Shown here: in pieces, positions 1 to 9,197 of the stretch
Position numbering within the stretch: the stretch's first letter is position 1
Layout: every line of letters starts with the position of its first letter
The notes under the pieces: model-generated
The model's database searches: none
Seen by the model: only the letters and a program-made list of their open reading frames with translations
What the model was told of the DNA's origin: nothing
Position numbers and translations under genes: made by a program
Assembly: GCA_910575445.1 (NCBI GenBank)
Contig: CAJTFW010000001.1
Span: forward strand, 558,001 to 622,000
Direction: 5' to 3'
Length of the DNA stretch: 64,000 bases
Origin: Lachnospiraceae bacterium
GTDB lineage: Bacteria > Bacillota > Clostridia > Lachnospirales > Lachnospiraceae

Positions 1-110
1 AGTTTCAAGTGACACAAAATGTTATTTCTAAAAAGAAAAAACAGATAAAAAAAGAAATAAAAAAAGGGAGCTTCCAAATGCCTTTTATAAAGAACAAAGG
101 AGAATATTAG
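1..110 (+). CDS. C-terminal end of an upstream gene (partial)
   Basis: An open frame runs in from the window edge (codons begin at base 3) and stops with TAG at 108-110. About 35 residues are visible, very lysine-rich (a KKKKQIKKEIKK stretch) and ending in KGEY. It stops 16 bases before the TTG start of the CpaF-type ATPase, so it is probably the preceding gene of the same operon. Too little is visible to assign a function. A short ATG-started peptide at 78-110 in the same frame is possible, but a partial longer gene is more likely because the frame stays open to the edge. Confidence 0.5.
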   Translation, partial: FQVTQNVISKKKKQIKKEIKKGSFQMPFIKNKGEY

Positions 111-126
111 ATTAGGAGGGATTTGC

Positions 127-1500
127 TTGCAAGAAACACTTGATATACATAGTTATACAGAGCTGTTTGGAGGAGAGAAACAATATCGCTTATTTCCAGA
201 AGTTTTAAAAGAAGTACAAGAGTATATTACCAAACATTATGCTTCTGTTTTAAAAGATGACCCAAAAAAAAGCCGTGAACTTATAAAATCATATATACAA
301 AAATATCTAGAAAATAGTCATCTAGGGGTAGAAGATATGGAACAAGAAGAACTTTGTGAGCTGCTCTATGGAGAGATGACAGGTTTTTCTTTTTTGACAA
401 AGTATCTGTATCGAGATGATGTAGAGGAGATTAATATTAATCAGTGGAAAGATGTAAAAATTACATATTCTACAGGGGAGATTTTACCTTGCAAAGAACA
501 TTTTAATTCTCCTCAACATGCGATTGATGTAATTCGACGCATGTTACACAAATCAGGGATGATTTTTGATAGCGCACAAACAATTGTGGTAGGGCATCTA
601 TCCAATAAAATCCGTATTACTGTTATGGGAGATGGAGTGATTGACAAGGATAAGGGGTTGTCTGCTTCTATACGTATTGTTAATCCTAGAAAGTTGACAA
701 AACAGCAATTCGTGGAGTATGGAACAGCAACTGCAGAAATGTTAGATTTGTTGTCTGCTTGCTATTGCCATGGTGTATCCATGTGTATTACAGGAGCAAC
801 CTCTAGTGGAAAGACTACACTGATGAGTTGGATATTAGGACAAGTACCTTATCATAGACGGATTGTTACACTAGAGCAAGGGTGTCGGGAATTTGATTTG
901 ACGATAGAAGATGAGTATGGAAAGGTATTAAATAATGTTGTACATCTGGTAACCCGATTTTCAGATGACCCTAAACAGAATATTACATTAGTAAAATTAT
1001 TAGAGACGACTTTGACCATTAATCCAGATTGTGTAGCTGTTGCAGAAATGAAAGGTGCTGAAAGTATGCAGGCTATTAATGCAGCCAACACTGGCCATGC
1101 GGTTATTACTACCATTCATGCTAATTCTTGTGCAGATACGTATTATCGGATGGTAACATTGTGTAAACAATCTTATGATATGGATGATGCAACTCTTATA
1201 GGGCTTGCAACCAAAGCATTTCCTATTGTGGCTTTTGCAAAAAAGTTAGAAGACAATAGCAGAAGGCTGATGGAAATATCGGAATGTGAGTATCTATCAG
1301 ATGCTACGCAAGCAGGAGAGCGTAGATATCGGATGCGGACGTTGTTTCGCTTTCATATTACAGACAATCAGATAATAGATGGGCGAGCAAAAATTATTGG
1401 ATATTATGAGAAAGTAGAAGTACCTTCTGAAGGACTTTTAAAACGTCTGCGGGAAAATGGAATGTCTTTTCAGATGCAACAAAAACTTTTTGGTATATAA
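127..1500 (+). CDS. CpaF/TadA-type secretion ATPase (conjugative Tad-like pilus)
   Basis: A 457-residue hexameric-type secretion ATPase of the CpaF/TadA/VirB11 superfamily. It should power assembly of a Tad-like pilus or secretion channel at the inner face of the membrane. The P-loop GATSSGKT is at residues 223-230. An acidic stretch CVAVAEMKGAE near residue 300 matches the Walker B region, and an HAVITTIHA histidine-box-like segment follows. The start is TTG at 127, fixed by an AGGAGGG site at about 114-120; no better ATG lies nearby. It heads an operon with two TadB/TadC-like membrane proteins 12 bases apart. That gene order is the usual clostridial conjugative-element arrangement. A VirB11-like role is the alternative, but the adjoining TadB/TadC genes favour CpaF. 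Confidence 0.9.
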   Translation: MQETLDIHSYTELFGGEKQYRLFPEVLKEVQEYITKHYASVLKDDPKKSRELIKSYIQKYLENSHLGVEDMEQEELCELLYGEMTGFSFLTKYLYRDDVEEININQWKDVKITYSTGEILPCKEHFNSPQHAIDVIRRMLHKSGMIFDSAQTIVVGHLSNKIRITVMGDGVIDKDKGLSASIRIVNPRKLTKQQFVEYGTATAEMLDLLSACYCHGVSMCITGATSSGKTTLMSWILGQVPYHRRIVTLEQGCREFDLTIEDEYGKVLNNVVHLVTRFSDDPKQNITLVKLLETTLTINPDCVAVAEMKGAESMQAINAANTGHAVITTIHANSCADTYYRMVTLCKQSYDMDDATLIGLATKAFPIVAFAKKLEDNSRRLMEISECEYLSDATQAGERRYRMRTLFRFHITDNQIIDGRAKIIGYYEKVEVPSEGLLKRLRENGMSFQMQQKLFGI

Positions 1501-1512
1501 GGAGGAAAAAAA

Positions 1513-2445
1513 TTGACAACATTAGTAACAATTGCATTTTTATTGGCGGTAACAGGATGTTTTGCCATCCTTCAGTTATCGCCTTTTTCCTTTTTAGAAG
1601 GATTAGCGGCTTTTTTAAAACCTCCCAAAGAGTCGTTAAAAAGCAGAATAGAACAAAATCGAAAAAATAAGCAGCCAAAAGGATTAAAGTTATTATTTTT
1701 GGAAACAAAGGAAGTTTTACAGATAACAGGAAAAAGTGGAATGTTTTCTGCACTATGTATTTTATCTATGCTGTTGTTTATAATTGGAGTTTTGATGGCA
1801 CTTACTATGAAAAATACTTATATGGTTCCTGTATTGGCAGCTGGATTTGCTTTGCTTCCATTTTATTATGTAAAACTTACAGCAGGACGCTATAAAAGGC
1901 AGGTTAGTACAGAACTTGAGACTGCTCTTTCCATTATTACAACTAGCTATTTGCGAGGAAAAAATACAATTATTCGTGCAATAGAAGAAAATCAGCCTTA
2001 TTTGAATCCACCAGTAGCAGAGGTATTTCGCAATTTTCTTTTGCAAGCGAAATTAATTAATTCTAATCTAAAAGAAGCAATGGAACAGATGAAACCTGGG
2101 ATTGACAATGATATATTTCATGAATGGATAGATGCAGTTATTGCTTGCCAAGATGATTATAACCTAAAATCCACTTTGCCACCGATTGTAGCGAAACTCT
2201 CAGATATGCGTGTGGTGTCTGCAGAACTTGATTTATTGCTGATGGAGCCAGTAAAAGAGTACATTACTATGGTGGTTTTGCTTTTGGGTAGTATACCTTT
2301 GATGTATTTTTTAAATAGAGAATGGTATCATACATTGATGTTTACAGAATTTGGCAAAGCATTGCTTGCTATTTGTGGAATAACACTGTTTGTCTCTGTA
2401 GCAGCTGTGGCAAAGCATACTAGGCCCATTGAATATAAAAGATAA
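1513..2445 (+). CDS. TadB-like type II secretion F-domain membrane protein
   Basis: A 310-residue integral membrane protein. Hydrophobic segments lie at the N-terminus (residues 3-25), around residues 80-120 (two spans) and at the C-terminus (about 255-300, two spans), flanking a helical cytoplasmic region. This is the layout of the T2SS F/TadB platform protein that works with the CpaF ATPase to assemble the pilus. The start is TTG at 1513, supported by GGAGG at 1501-1505, directly after the ATPase stop. It is followed 12 bases later by a second platform protein, matching the TadB-TadC pair of Tad systems. The assignment rests on topology and gene order, with no single diagnostic motif. Confidence 0.75.
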   Translation: MTTLVTIAFLLAVTGCFAILQLSPFSFLEGLAAFLKPPKESLKSRIEQNRKNKQPKGLKLLFLETKEVLQITGKSGMFSALCILSMLLFIIGVLMALTMKNTYMVPVLAAGFALLPFYYVKLTAGRYKRQVSTELETALSIITTSYLRGKNTIIRAIEENQPYLNPPVAEVFRNFLLQAKLINSNLKEAMEQMKPGIDNDIFHEWIDAVIACQDDYNLKSTLPPIVAKLSDMRVVSAELDLLLMEPVKEYITMVVLLLGSIPLMYFLNREWYHTLMFTEFGKALLAICGITLFVSVAAVAKHTRPIEYKR

Positions 2446-2457
2446 GGAGGCAAAAAA

Positions 2458-3333
2458 GTGCATTATTTGATTTTGCTTTTCTTTGCACTATTTTTTAGTG
2501 TGGGGTTGTATTTGATTTTTGCAACTGTATTTCATGTACCTACTTATAGAGCGACAAAAGCAGTTCTAAATACAGTAAAAAAGAATAAAAAGCAAGTAAA
2601 AGACGCAGATGCTGTTTTAATGGAACTTGCATCTAAATTGGCGAGAGTGCTGCCTATGGATGATTATAAGCGGCGTAAATTGACTGCCATGTTAAAATCA
2701 GCAGAAGTTTCTTTGACAGCAGAACAATATGTTTCTCTTGCCATTATAAAGGCAGGCTTACTGTTTGTATGTGCAATTCCTTGTCTATTTATGGTCCCTA
2801 TTATTTCTCCAGCTTTTGTGATAATCGGCATTGGTATTTATTTTTCTGAAAGTCATAAAGTAGAGAAAAAAATTAGTGTTCGACGTAAAGAAATAGAATA
2901 TGAATTGCCTCGTTTTGTGGCAACATTGACACAGGAACTTCAGGCTAGTCGGGATGTATTGTCTATGTTAGAAACCTATCAGAAAAACGCAGGGACCGCA
3001 TTAAAAAATGAACTCACTATTACGGTAGCAGATATGCGTACTGGAAATTTTGAAGGAGCGTTGACTCGCTTTGAAGCAAGAATATCTAGTGCGATGCTTT
3101 CCGATGTAGTTCGAGGATTAATAGGTGTTCTTCGAGGAGATGATGGAGTAGCTTTCTTTCGGATGCTTAGTTATGATATGAAACAATTAGAATTACAGAG
3201 GCTAAAAAAGATGGCGATGGAAAGACCACCAAGAATACGAAGATATTCTTTTTTATTGTTAGGTTGTATGTTATTACTCTATATGGGAGTAATGGGTTAT
3301 CAAATATTAGGTACTATGTCAGACATTTTTTAG
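2458..3333 (+). CDS. TadC-like type II secretion F-domain membrane protein
   Basis: A 291-residue membrane protein with an N-terminal span (residues 1-25), a central hairpin of two spans (about 95-130) and a C-terminal span (about 265-285). The region ELPRFVATLTQELQASRDVLSMLE resembles the conserved cytoplasmic helices of T2SSF/TadC proteins. It should form the second half of the pilus platform with the preceding TadB-like protein. GTG start at 2458 with AAGGAGG immediately upstream. The next gene starts nine bases after its stop, so the operon continues. Confidence 0.75.
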   Translation: MHYLILLFFALFFSVGLYLIFATVFHVPTYRATKAVLNTVKKNKKQVKDADAVLMELASKLARVLPMDDYKRRKLTAMLKSAEVSLTAEQYVSLAIIKAGLLFVCAIPCLFMVPIISPAFVIIGIGIYFSESHKVEKKISVRRKEIEYELPRFVATLTQELQASRDVLSMLETYQKNAGTALKNELTITVADMRTGNFEGALTRFEARISSAMLSDVVRGLIGVLRGDDGVAFFRMLSYDMKQLELQRLKKMAMERPPRIRRYSFLLLGCMLLLYMGVMGYQILGTMSDIF

Positions 3334-3342
3334 AAAGGAGGC

Positions 3343-3747
3343 ATGATGTTAAAACAACTTTTGCAATCTAGACGAGGAGAAGGCTATATAGATGTTGCTA
3401 TTGGTATTTTGTGTCTGATGCTGGTAATTGCATTGGCAGTTAGTTTCTTTCCTGTGTTTACTAAGAAACAACAACTTGATTTGTTTGCTACGGAGATTGT
3501 GCGGGAGGCGGAGATAGTAGGAGGAACCAATATATCTACACGTATTGATACCTTGCGTAGACAGACTGGATTAAATCCACATATTGAATGGGATTGTGAT
3601 TATTACAGTGGAAATAAAGTACAGTTAAATAGCGATATTGCTGTGACACTGACAGATACTGTGGATATTGGCTTTTTTATATTTGGTCATTTTTCTATTC
3701 AGCTTCATGCAAAAGCATCTGGTAAATCAGAAGTTTACTATAAATGA
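3343..3747 (+). CDS. DUF4320-like pilin or pseudopilin
   Basis: A 134-residue protein starting MMLKQLLQSRRGEGYIDVAIG followed by one hydrophobic segment (residues 19-40). A short basic leader with a Gly-Glu-Gly step before a membrane helix is what type IV/Tad pilins and TadE-like proteins show. The rest is a small soluble beta-rich domain. It matches the DUF4320 family that sits between the TadC-like and TadE-like genes of clostridial conjugative elements. AGAAAGGAGG lies just before the ATG; a second ATG at 3346 is also possible. Likely a minor component of the conjugative pilus. Confidence 0.7.
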   Translation: MMLKQLLQSRRGEGYIDVAIGILCLMLVIALAVSFFPVFTKKQQLDLFATEIVREAEIVGGTNISTRIDTLRRQTGLNPHIEWDCDYYSGNKVQLNSDIAVTLTDTVDIGFFIFGHFSIQLHAKASGKSEVYYK

Positions 3748-3766
3748 TAGAGAGGAAGAAAGAAAA

Positions 3767-4297
3767 ATGAGAGAGATATTAAAGGATAAAAGGGGTGATT
3801 CTACTCCTGTCATTCTTGTTCTCGTTTTAGCATTACTATTCTTATTCTGTGCTATGTCAGAATTTTTTCGATTGCTGATTATTACGCAAGGGGTAAGAGA
3901 TGGACTCCAGCAAGCAGTTATCCGTGTGGCGATTTCCAATTATGATGAGACTTATCGAGGAGTACGAGAAGGATATTCTGGTGGCTATCGTCTCTTAGGG
4001 GAACAATGGGTGGAAGATATGGATTATGGTGATGTCTATTATTATCTAGACAATCTGTTAGGAACTAAAAGAAACGGAAATTATCATGTAAAGGAGCAAG
4101 AAAAAGGATATGAATATCGGCTCTCTGATTTACATGTAGAGATTACAAATACTGAGTTAGCACCAGAAAATACTTTTGAAAATTTTGAGGCAGATGTACG
4201 GCTTACTATCGAAATTCCCCTATCGTTTGGATGGGAGATGGTTCCGCCTTTAATGATGGAGCTGCGAACACGGGCAACCTATATGCCTAAATTTTAA
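3767..4297 (+). CDS. TadE-like pilus protein
   Basis: A 176-residue protein beginning MREILKDKRGDSTPVILVLV. The basic leader and RGDS step lead into one hydrophobic helix (residues 12-32), followed by a soluble domain. This is the TadE/DUF4320-type minor pilin pattern. The start at 3767 is chosen over further-upstream in-frame codons, which would overlap the previous gene, because AGAGGAAG precedes this ATG. It is the second pilin-like gene in a row, suggesting a heteromeric pilus tip or pseudopilus in the conjugation machine. Confidence 0.65.
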   Translation: MREILKDKRGDSTPVILVLVLALLFLFCAMSEFFRLLIITQGVRDGLQQAVIRVAISNYDETYRGVREGYSGGYRLLGEQWVEDMDYGDVYYYLDNLLGTKRNGNYHVKEQEKGYEYRLSDLHVEITNTELAPENTFENFEADVRLTIEIPLSFGWEMVPPLMMELRTRATYMPKF

Positions 4298-4425
4298 ATA
4301 TTATTAAAATCTGAAAAAACTCTAGACGTATAGGCTTAAATCAGATTATAATGAGATTGGGTAGAAAAATTAGGTAAATAGGGCCACATTGTTCATGAAA
4401 AAGAAGATGAAAGTGAGGTCTATTT

Positions 4426-5001
4426 ATGGAGAAAAAATATAATAAAAGTAAACAGATTACGATTCTTATTTTGTTAGTTTTAGTTGTCTGTCTTGCAATT
4501 AGTCTGCTATGGTACATAGGAACATTTAAAAGAGAACCAATAGCTATAGTTGAACAAGATAAATCAGAACCAGAGTTTATAGTAGTTCCAAAGATTGATA
4601 CCAGTAGTACCATAGATCATAAAGAAGCATTAGAATATAATACAGAAGAATCTAAGGAGTCCCCAACGTCTGAGAATAATGAAGAAGAAAATTCTATTCT
4701 GTCTGAAGATATACCAGCTCGCACAGATGGAAAGCCACAGACTCCAGAAGAAGCAATAGCGCCTGAAAAAGCACCAATAGATGCAGAGAGTACTGCAGAA
4801 GTGGAAAATCCAGATGAGAATGGTATCTGCCAGCCAGAACATATACAACCATCAGAAGAACAGCCCCAAGGAGGGGATACGAATTCAGAGGGTGCCATAT
4901 ATGTACCAGGATTTGGATATATAGAGAGTTCTGGTTCCAATGAGCAGGAAGCTTCTTATACAGACGGGAACTGGAATACTGAAATTGGAACAATGCAATA
5001 G
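4426..5001 (+). CDS. Membrane-anchored acidic protein (DUF6550-like)
   Basis: A 191-residue protein with a short basic N-terminus, one transmembrane helix (residues 10-30) and a long extracytoplasmic tail that is Glu/Pro/Ser-rich and probably disordered. It ends with a small Gly-rich segment (YVPGFGYIESSG). The tail resembles the DUF6550 proteins I recall from similar elements, but that family call is from memory and weak. It lies in the conjugation operon, 128 bases after the TadE-like gene, and is followed by a strong terminator. A surface or envelope-spacing role is plausible; no enzymatic motif is seen. Confidence 0.6.
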   Translation: MEKKYNKSKQITILILLVLVVCLAISLLWYIGTFKREPIAIVEQDKSEPEFIVVPKIDTSSTIDHKEALEYNTEESKESPTSENNEEENSILSEDIPARTDGKPQTPEEAIAPEKAPIDAESTAEVENPDENGICQPEHIQPSEEQPQGGDTNSEGAIYVPGFGYIESSGSNEQEASYTDGNWNTEIGTMQ

Positions 5002-5010
5002 TAAAATAAA

Positions 5011-5042
5011 GGGTATGGATTTTTTAATCCATATCCTTTTTT
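5011..5042 (+). terminator. Rho-independent terminator
   Basis: An 11-bp stem (GGGTATGGATT pairing with AATCCATATCC) with a TTTT loop is followed by a run of six T. It sits between the acidic membrane protein and the large secreted protein, so it probably lowers transcription of the downstream half of the conjugation operon. Confidence 0.8.
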
Positions 5043-5057
5043 GTGTGGAGAAATAAT

Positions 5058-6788
5058 ATGAAACAGATAAGAAAAATTGTAATGATTATATTACTTTTCC
5101 TCTTAAATTGTATCTTAGTGCTTCCATGTTATGCTACAGGAAATGGAAATGTAGATGGAGGTGGAGGAAGTCTAAATAAAGGAAAAGATGGTTATTATTG
5201 GCCGGAGATTGGATATGATGGGGTAAGAATTACAGTAGTAGACGCACAAAGTGGACAAAAGATAAGTGTTCCAGTGGATTATACGAACTTAAATATAAGC
5301 AGTCTATCTTCTACTATCTGTCATTTTGGAAAAGTTAGCAAGATAGATTATCGAAGTGGAGCGGGACTGTCGCCACAAGTAGGTGGATATAGATGTCAAA
5401 AACCCGCAGTATCGATGCCACAGATTATTTCAGGAAACAATAAAAAAGCTAGTATTACAGCTATAAGACGTTATTTTTGTTCAGAAGCAGCTGCAGTTAT
5501 GATAGCAAATGATACAGGGATTCTCTTTGAAGATATTGAAGAAGGTAAGTATAAATTAGTAATTGAACCTGTGATTTATCTGGTATATCAACATTTATAT
5601 TTTGCTATGACAACAACAGAAGCAGGACTATATAATCAAATAACAGGTGGAGATTTGGGATATCATTTTCCGACAGTAGTGATGAAAAATCATGCGCTTG
5701 CATTGTTTTTAGAACAGAGCGATTTGGGATTTGATGCATGGACAGGACCTACAGGGAGTGCAAGAACTACACAAGAGATGATTACTATTCTAGGAATTGG
5801 TATTGTTAGTTACCAAAAAGCCCCGCAGACTCTTGTTGCATATGATAAAGAATATCGAGTAGATACGGATGTTATTGTTGCAGTGCAACTAACTACAGGA
5901 AAACAGAAGACACCCAAACATCCAGCTTATGCTAGATTTACAATAGAAGGCAATACATATACGCACAATTCTATCTACATTCCTCAAAATGGCTCACAGC
6001 TTGCCTGGATAAAATGGCATACACCAAGTGAACCAGGAGAAGTTATCATTAAGATTGCCAGTAATTGTAGTACCAGCACAACAGAGATTAAAGCAAAAAT
6101 TGTGGATATGGATGATAACCCACCACCAGACCCACAGGCAAATGATAGAAATGATGGATTTTCCATTCCGCCTGTTCCTAATAAACAAGATATAACACAA
6201 CTGACATGGGGAGAATGGGATTGTTGGTGGCATGCACGTTGGGTATGGCATAGTGGAAGTGAGGATAAAGATGGATATTGGTGTGACCATGGTTGGTGGG
6301 AATATGCGTGGAAATCATATTCAGCAAGTCTAAATGCCACATGTTTGCTTCATCCAGACGCAAAGAATCCCACAGCATTTGGAAAGACAATGAAAAGCGG
6401 ATATGGATTTAATGTAGAAGTTTCTGCTAATCTTAGCTCATCGGCACCTAACAATCATATCACAGAAACACAGAATGTAGTGTCTTATTTTCCAGAGTTT
6501 TATTATCGTGAGTATTGGAGGCTTTTAAAGAGGATAGGTATTGGTTACTCTAGTACGTTTGAGTTTCAAGAAAATCCATATAGTACCTATGGCCAAACCG
6601 TTCATTTTTCGCCAGTTTGGTATCCAGATGGACAATATATAACCTACATAGAAGTGTTAGACGCTTGGACTCCAGCAGGTATGCTGCAGATAAATCTGAC
6701 AGATGTATTGAATATTAAGGGCTCTGTATTTGATGATTGGGTGCGCCCATATAGCTTCACACATATGCGTGAAGCGTGGAATAGATAA
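5058..6788 (+). CDS. Large secreted conjugation protein, interrupted near its 3' end by a group II intron
   Basis: Encodes about 576 residues as read without splicing. It starts with a clear signal peptide (MKQIRK basic leader, hydrophobic core, CYATG cleavage region near residue 27), then a Gly-rich stretch and a large extracytoplasmic region rich in Tyr and Trp (a run of WDCWWHARWVW near residue 390). I recognise no catalytic motif. The start at 5058 is supported by GGAG at 5047-5050. The codon frame reaches exactly base 6740 (561 residues, ending FDDW), where a group II intron starts. Removing 6741-9258 joins codons CAT ATA GCC CCA ACA AAA TAG, giving a 567-residue protein ending HIAPTK. 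Unspliced RNA instead ends in 15 intron-encoded residues. It lies between pilus genes and the VirB4-type ATPase, so it is likely a surface part of the transfer apparatus. Confidence 0.7.
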   Translation: MKQIRKIVMIILLFLLNCILVLPCYATGNGNVDGGGGSLNKGKDGYYWPEIGYDGVRITVVDAQSGQKISVPVDYTNLNISSLSSTICHFGKVSKIDYRSGAGLSPQVGGYRCQKPAVSMPQIISGNNKKASITAIRRYFCSEAAAVMIANDTGILFEDIEEGKYKLVIEPVIYLVYQHLYFAMTTTEAGLYNQITGGDLGYHFPTVVMKNHALALFLEQSDLGFDAWTGPTGSARTTQEMITILGIGIVSYQKAPQTLVAYDKEYRVDTDVIVAVQLTTGKQKTPKHPAYARFTIEGNTYTHNSIYIPQNGSQLAWIKWHTPSEPGEVIIKIASNCSTSTTEIKAKIVDMDDNPPPDPQANDRNDGFSIPPVPNKQDITQLTWGEWDCWWHARWVWHSGSEDKDGYWCDHGWWEYAWKSYSASLNATCLLHPDAKNPTAFGKTMKSGYGFNVEVSANLSSSAPNNHITETQNVVSYFPEFYYREYWRLLKRIGIGYSSTFEFQENPYSTYGQTVHFSPVWYPDGQYITYIEVLDAWTPAGMLQINLTDVLNIKGSVFDDWVRPYSFTHMREAWNR

Positions 6789-7318
6789 AAATCTGCCTTT
6801 GGCAAGGCAGTGGGCAAGGTACTGACTGCCCATCGTTATCAACTCAGCCTGCGGGGAAACCCATAAGGTGACAACAGCATGTATGAAAAGGCATAATTCC
6901 ACAAGTCACTATGTGGCGAATGAATGTCGAAACGAAAAGCTGCGTATAAGGATAAAAGCTGGATTGCTTGAACGATAGTCAGAGGTGTTGAATCGAAGGC
7001 TATGGCGGAAAGTGACTATGAACGCCATACGGTTAGAGGTGGTTTCCTATGCCAGTCGGGAAATCACAAGTACCCTTAACCGACCAACTGCAATAAGCAG
7101 AAAATGACGAAAGTCGTATCCGAGAACGCAGTAAGCCATGTTTTATCTATTCTAAATGGGGATTGCCTAAGTTGGAACGCAGAACGCTCTGCTATGGGAT
7201 TTAGTCCCTGAATATCCGATATGGCAACGGAGCTCTGGTAGTAGTCCGGGCAAGGGAAAACCTTGTACATGGCGAAGCAGAGCAGATTACCTTCAATACT
7301 AAAATATTAGAAAGGTGC

Positions 7319-9145
7319 GTGAGGCATTTGAGAAATCCGATTGAAGTATTGAAAACTCTACAAGAGAAAGCAGGCAACGAGAACTATCAATTTGAACGCC
7401 TGTACCGAAATCTGTACAACGAGGAGTTTTTCCTATTGGCATACGGAAATCTCTCTGCAAAAGAGGGAAATCTGACCAAGGGAACAGACGGTGCCACAAT
7501 AGACGGAATGGGAATGGAGCGTATTCGCAAGCTGATTGAAAGCTTGCGGAACCACAGTTACCAACCGTCCCCTGCGAGACGTGCCTATATTCCGAAATCC
7601 AATGGAAAACAGCGTCCGTTAGGCATCCCCTCTGTGGATGATAAGCTGGTGCAGGAAGTTGTGAGGTTAATTCTCGAAAGTGTGTATGAAAGCAATTTTT
7701 CTGAACACTCGCATGGTTTTAGACCGAACAGGAGCTGTCACACGGCGCTGACCCAGATTCAAAGAAACTTCACAGGGGTTAAATGGTTCATTGAGGGGGA
7801 CATCAAAGGTTATTTTGACACCATTGACCACCATATCCTTGTGGATATTTTAAGAAAGCGCATAAAGGACGAATACCTAATCTCGCTGATATGGAAATTT
7901 CTGAAAGCCGGATACTTGGAAGATTGGAAATTCAACCCGACCTATTCCGGCACTCCGCAAGGCTCGGTCATCAGTCCAATACTTGCCAATATCTACCTGA
8001 ACGAATTTGATGCCTATGTTGAAGAATACATTGAGAAATTCAACCGAGGTAAAAGACGTGAAAGGAACAGTGAGTATCGCTTTTATAGTGATGGCGCATC
8101 AAAATTGAGGGTAAAGTACCGCGGGCTATGGGAAACGATGACAGCCGATGAAAAAGAAAAAGCCAAATGTGAAGTAAATGAGTTCATGAAAAAAGCAAAA
8201 CAGATTCCAGCTATGAACCCGATGGACAGCAATTACCGCCGTCTGCTCTATTGCAGGTATGCGGATGATTTTATTTGCGGAGTAATCGGAAGCAAGGAAG
8301 AGGCAGAAACCATCAAGGCTGATTTTAGCCGGTACCTGAAAGAAAAGCTGGGACTGGATATGTCGGAAGAAAAGACACTGATTACACACTCAAACGAAAA
8401 AGCGGCGTTCCTCGGCTACGAAATCGCTGTTTCCAGAAGCAATGAATACAAAAAGATAAGCAACGGACAGAAGGTAAGAACCTTTAATGGGCGTGTTCAT
8501 CTATTTATGCCACATAATAAATGGGTTAAGAAGCTGACCAGTTGCGGAGCAATGGAAATCAAACAGCAGGACGGCAAAGAAATATGGAAACCGCAGGCGA
8601 GGAAAGACCTCATCAACAAAGAGCCGATTGAAATCCTAAGCATTTACAATGCCGAAATTCGTGGGCTGTACAATTATTATTGTTTGGCAAGCAACGTATG
8701 CAAGCTGCAGAAATATTACTACATCATGGAATACAGCATGTACCAGACGTTTGCAGCGAAGTACCGTGATAATTTACGGAAAACGATTAACAAGCATACC
8801 CGAAACGGCGTGTTTGGTGTCAGCTACACTACAAAAACCGGCAACGAGAAACGGGCGACATTCGTGAAAGGAAGTTTCCAAAAACGGACTGTCAGCTTAG
8901 ATTACAGTGATGAAATCCCCTCTTATTCTGCCGCAAAATATAGTCGAAAAAACGGCTTAATTGAGCGGTTACAGGGTGGAAAATGTGAACTATGCGGACA
9001 GCAGACCGACAACGCAAAAATTCATCACGTTAGAAAGCTGAAAGAATTAGCCGGCATGAACGAATGGGAACGAAAAATGGTTCAAATGAACAGAAAAACT
9101 TTAGTTGTTTGTAATACCTGTTATGGAAACATAACAGGCAAGTAA
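7319..9145 (+). CDS. ltrA: Group II intron reverse transcriptase/maturase with HNH endonuclease
   Basis: A 608-residue multifunctional intron protein: reverse transcriptase (about residues 60-400), maturase/X domain (about 440-540) and a C-terminal HNH endonuclease. The catalytic YADD is at 314-317; SHGFRPNRSC (131-140) and GTPQGSVISP (211-220) are classic RT motifs. The HNH zinc site is CELC at 556-559, HH at 569-570 and CNTC at 598-601. It promotes intron splicing and DNA retrohoming. The length is close to LtrA (599). GTG start at 7319 with GAAAGG close by; TTG at 7328 is an alternative with better spacing. No frameshift or lost motif is seen. Confidence 0.93.
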   Translation: MRHLRNPIEVLKTLQEKAGNENYQFERLYRNLYNEEFFLLAYGNLSAKEGNLTKGTDGATIDGMGMERIRKLIESLRNHSYQPSPARRAYIPKSNGKQRPLGIPSVDDKLVQEVVRLILESVYESNFSEHSHGFRPNRSCHTALTQIQRNFTGVKWFIEGDIKGYFDTIDHHILVDILRKRIKDEYLISLIWKFLKAGYLEDWKFNPTYSGTPQGSVISPILANIYLNEFDAYVEEYIEKFNRGKRRERNSEYRFYSDGASKLRVKYRGLWETMTADEKEKAKCEVNEFMKKAKQIPAMNPMDSNYRRLLYCRYADDFICGVIGSKEEAETIKADFSRYLKEKLGLDMSEEKTLITHSNEKAAFLGYEIAVSRSNEYKKISNGQKVRTFNGRVHLFMPHNKWVKKLTSCGAMEIKQQDGKEIWKPQARKDLINKEPIEILSIYNAEIRGLYNYYCLASNVCKLQKYYYIMEYSMYQTFAAKYRDNLRKTINKHTRNGVFGVSYTTKTGNEKRATFVKGSFQKRTVSLDYSDEIPSYSAAKYSRKNGLIERLQGGKCELCGQQTDNAKIHHVRKLKELAGMNEWERKMVQMNRKTLVVCNTCYGNITGK

Positions 9146-9163
9146 AGGTAGAGGGTAATTGGA

Positions 9164-9197
9164 GAGCCGTATACGTCGAGAGGCGTAAGTACGGTTC
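9164..9197 (+). ncRNA. Group II intron domain V
   Basis: A 34-nt hairpin beginning GAGCCGT and ending ACGGTTC, with a GAGAGGCG-type distal loop. It has the canonical length and contains the AGC catalytic triad at 9165-9167. It is the ribozyme core of the intron and sits 18 bases after the maturase stop. Confidence 0.9.

Noticed and set aside
4617-4940. Minus-strand frames of 72-107 codons opposite the acidic membrane protein
   Set aside because: They mirror a low-complexity gene on the plus strand, lack ribosome sites and have no protein-like pattern.
8649-8867. 72-codon frame inside the intron protein gene
   Set aside because: It overlaps the conserved maturase region in another frame and has no ribosome site.
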